Program-made: the position numbers and the translations under genes
NCBI GenBank assembly: GCA_030746535.1
Contig: JASLML010000015.1
Coordinates: 1-34,593, forward strand
DNA: 34,593 bases
Direction: 5' to 3'
Origin: Fidelibacterota bacterium
Lineage (GTDB): Bacteria; Fidelibacterota; Marinisomatia; Marinisomatales; TCS55
Notes under the pieces: generated by a model
Database searches by the model: none
Told to the model about the DNA's origin: nothing
The model's input: only the letters and a program-made list of their open reading frames with translations
Shown here: in pieces, positions 33,194-34,593 of the stretch
How positions within the stretch are numbered: the first letter of the stretch is position 1
Layout of the letters: each line of letters begins with the position of its first letter

Positions 33194-34051
33194 CTATTCA
33201 ATGGATCGCAGGAGGTCGAGAATTCTTTCGAGGTCATCATCCGAATAATAATCAATAACGATGGTCCCGCCTTTTTTTCCTTTATGGTTCAGTGCGATCT
33301 TTGTGCCGAGGATCGTGATGATCTCATCTTCGAGCTGCTTTACCGCGCCGCTTGTTTTTTTCGGTTTAAATTTCTTTTTCGCAGCGGCGTCTTTTCCTTT
33401 TGCCAGCGATTCGGCAGCGCGGACACTGAGTTCCTTTTTAATGATCTGCTTCCACATGCTGAGCATTTCTTTCGGAGTTTTTTTGGAAAGAATAGCTCGT
33501 CCATGCCCTGCGGAAATGGTGCTGTCTTCCAGACTTTTTCGGATTTCCTGAGGCAGTTTCAAAAGGCGAAGCGAATTGGTAATGGTCACCCTCTTTTTAC
33601 CAACAGCCTTTGCGATTGCTTCCTGCGAAAGCCCGAACTGGCTTTGAAGCACGGCAAAAGCTTCCGCTTCTTCGATCGCGTTCAGGTTCTCCCGCTGGAT
33701 GTTTTCGATGAGGGCTATTTCCATCATTTCCGCTTCATCCGTTACTTCGATGACATAAGCCGGAATCGTTTTAAGTCCTGCTTTTTTAGACGCCCTTAGC
33801 CGCCGCTCACCGGCAACTAAAATCCATTCGCCGTCACTTTCGCGGACTGTAACCGGTGTGATGACACCCTTTTCTTTTATGGAAGCAGTGAGTTCGTTCA
33901 GACTTTCCGCATCGAATGTTTTCCTAGGCTGATGCGGGTTCAGCCTGATGTCTTTGATCGGGATGCGGTTTGTCCCGGGCGGTGCGGACTGCGCATCTTC
34001 CTGCGGACGAATCAGCGCTTCCAATCCTCTGCCAAGCCGTTTAGTTGCCAC
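33194..34051 (-). CDS. parB: Chromosome partitioning protein ParB
   Basis: ParB binds parS sites and spreads as a CTP-dependent clamp. The 285-residue protein has NPHQPRKTF (38-46), the CTP motif GERRLRAS (81-88), [19 protein letters not shown] and a helix-turn-helix [24 protein letters not shown] (about 141-164), then a basic linker and a C-terminal dimer domain. The start is GTG 34051, with GAGGAG about 10 bases upstream; it overlaps parA by 11 bases. No parS consensus is visible in the window. Confidence 0.96.
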   Translation of the reverse strand: MATKRLGRGLEALIRPQEDAQSAPPGTNRIPIKDIRLNPHQPRKTFDAESLNELTASIKEKGVITPVTVRESDGEWILVAGERRLRASKKAGLKTIPAYVIEVTDEAEMMEIALIENIQRENLNAIEEAEAFAVLQSQFGLSQEAIAKAVGKKRVTITNSLRLLKLPQEIRKSLEDSTISAGHGRAILSKKTPKEMLSMWKQIIKKELSVRAAESLAKGKDAAAKKKFKPKKTSGAVKQLEDEIITILGTKIALNHKGKKGGTIVIDYYSDDDLERILDLLRSIE

Positions 34052-34593
34052 GTTCTAAAATCTCCTCTGCAAGCTGCATATAATCCTGAGCACCAACCGA
34101 GTTGGCATCGTACAGCAAAGCCGGTTTGCCGAAACTCGGAGCCTCTCCGAGACGGACGTTACGATGAATCGTTGTCCTGAACAATTTATCTCCGAAATAA
34201 TCTTTCACTTCTTCCGCCACCTGCTTGCTAAGATTCAGCCGTTTGTCATACATCGTAAGAAGTACGCCTTCAATTTCAAGATCGGTATTCAGGTGCTTTT
34301 GGACAAGGCGGACCGTATTCAAAAGCTGACCAAGCCCTTCGAGCGCATAGTATTCGCACTGGATCGGAATAATGAGAGAATCGCAGGCAGTTAGCGTATT
34401 GATCGTGAGCAGCCCCAAAGACGGCGGGCAGTCAATCAGAATATAATCGTATTTGTTTCTTGCTTTTTCCAGCGTTTTTTCGAGCTGGTATTCCCGAGCC
34501 ATTTCGCCGACAAGTTCCACCTCCGCACCGACAAGATCATGCGTGGAGCTGACCACGTGAAAATTTTCAAACTGCGTTTCAGAAATCGCATCT
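34041..34593 (-). CDS. parA: Chromosome partitioning ATPase ParA/Soj (5' end missing)
   Basis: The frame is open to the right edge, so the N-terminus with the deviant Walker A P-loop is outside the window; an internal GTG at 34556 is not the true start. The 183 residues present include [22 protein letters not shown] (Walker B), [18 protein letters not shown], and the C-terminal [28 protein letters not shown] block of the Soj group. With parB it marks a chromosomal rather than plasmid partition locus, usually within the origin-proximal part of a genome. Confidence 0.96.
   Translation of the reverse strand, partial: DAISETQFENFHVVSSTHDLVGAEVELVGEMAREYQLEKTLEKARNKYDYILIDCPPSLGLLTINTLTACDSLIIPIQCEYYALEGLGQLLNTVRLVQKHLNTDLEIEGVLLTMYDKRLNLSKQVAEEVKDYFGDKLFRTTIHRNVRLGEAPSFGKPALLYDANSVGAQDYMQLAEEILERGN

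Noticed and set aside
34556-34556. GTG at 34556 as the parA start
   Set aside because: The frame continues with ParA-like sequence to the window edge and the P-loop would be missing.
34546-34566. CACGTGAAA as a parS site
   Set aside because: Only the palindrome centre and three flanking bases fit; the left half does not match the consensus, and it lies in parA coding sequence.

Overview
The window looks like chromosomal DNA from an uncultured or marine bacterium of the Fibrobacteres-Chlorobi-Bacteroidetes (FCB) assemblage. Candidatus Marinimicrobia (SAR406) is my best guess. The reasons are the parA-parB / M23 peptidase / bactofilin / atpZ / atpI-like / atpBEFHAGDC gene order, a SecA with a large insertion and no C-terminal zinc motif, a cohesin-like exported protein, moderate GC, and many genes without a clear Shine-Dalgarno (SD) sequence. 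This is inference from gene content, not a database match. The window is almost fully coding: the longest gene-free stretch is 168 bases (15400-15567), and I see no rRNA, tRNA, CRISPR array or insertion sequence.

Layout, all minus strand unless stated. 1-654 is the 5' part of an exported cohesin-like protein that runs off the left edge. 792-4999 holds a trans-sulfuration PLP enzyme overlapping secA. 5043-5551 holds nusB plus a possible 26-residue small ORF. 5568-8939 is a tight ilvE / acyl-CoA dehydrogenase / thiolase block for branched-chain and short-chain acyl metabolism. 9037-15399 is a compact five-gene catabolic operon: Rieske oxygenase, two PYROXD2/CrtI-like FAD oxidoreductases, a GcvT-like folate enzyme, and a dimethylargininase-like amidinohydrolase. 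It has a strong sigma70-type promoter at 15448-15476 and an APC amino acid permease just upstream at 15568-16884. I read it as a candidate pathway for import and oxidative demethylation of N-methylated amino acids or guanidines with C1 transfer to tetrahydrofolate. It is the most interesting part of the window.

16961-17905 is phoH, divergent from a plus-strand trio (17975-19851): a TatT-like lipoprotein, a DUF2953/YtfI-like protein and a YtfJ/GerW-like protein. These converge on a minus-strand unit (19848-24952) running aspS, SDR, exported msrA, MTA/SAH-nucleosidase-like protein, and a radical SAM protein related to spore photoproduct lyase that lacks the H-donor cysteine. So three relatives of endospore proteins sit together in what appears to be a non-sporulating lineage.

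25019-34593 is one long co-oriented gene train: parA (cut by the right edge), parB, LytM/M23 peptidase, bactofilin, atpZ, an AtpI-like protein and the complete F1Fo ATP synthase. It ends in a strong intrinsic terminator at 24965-24996, just before aspS.
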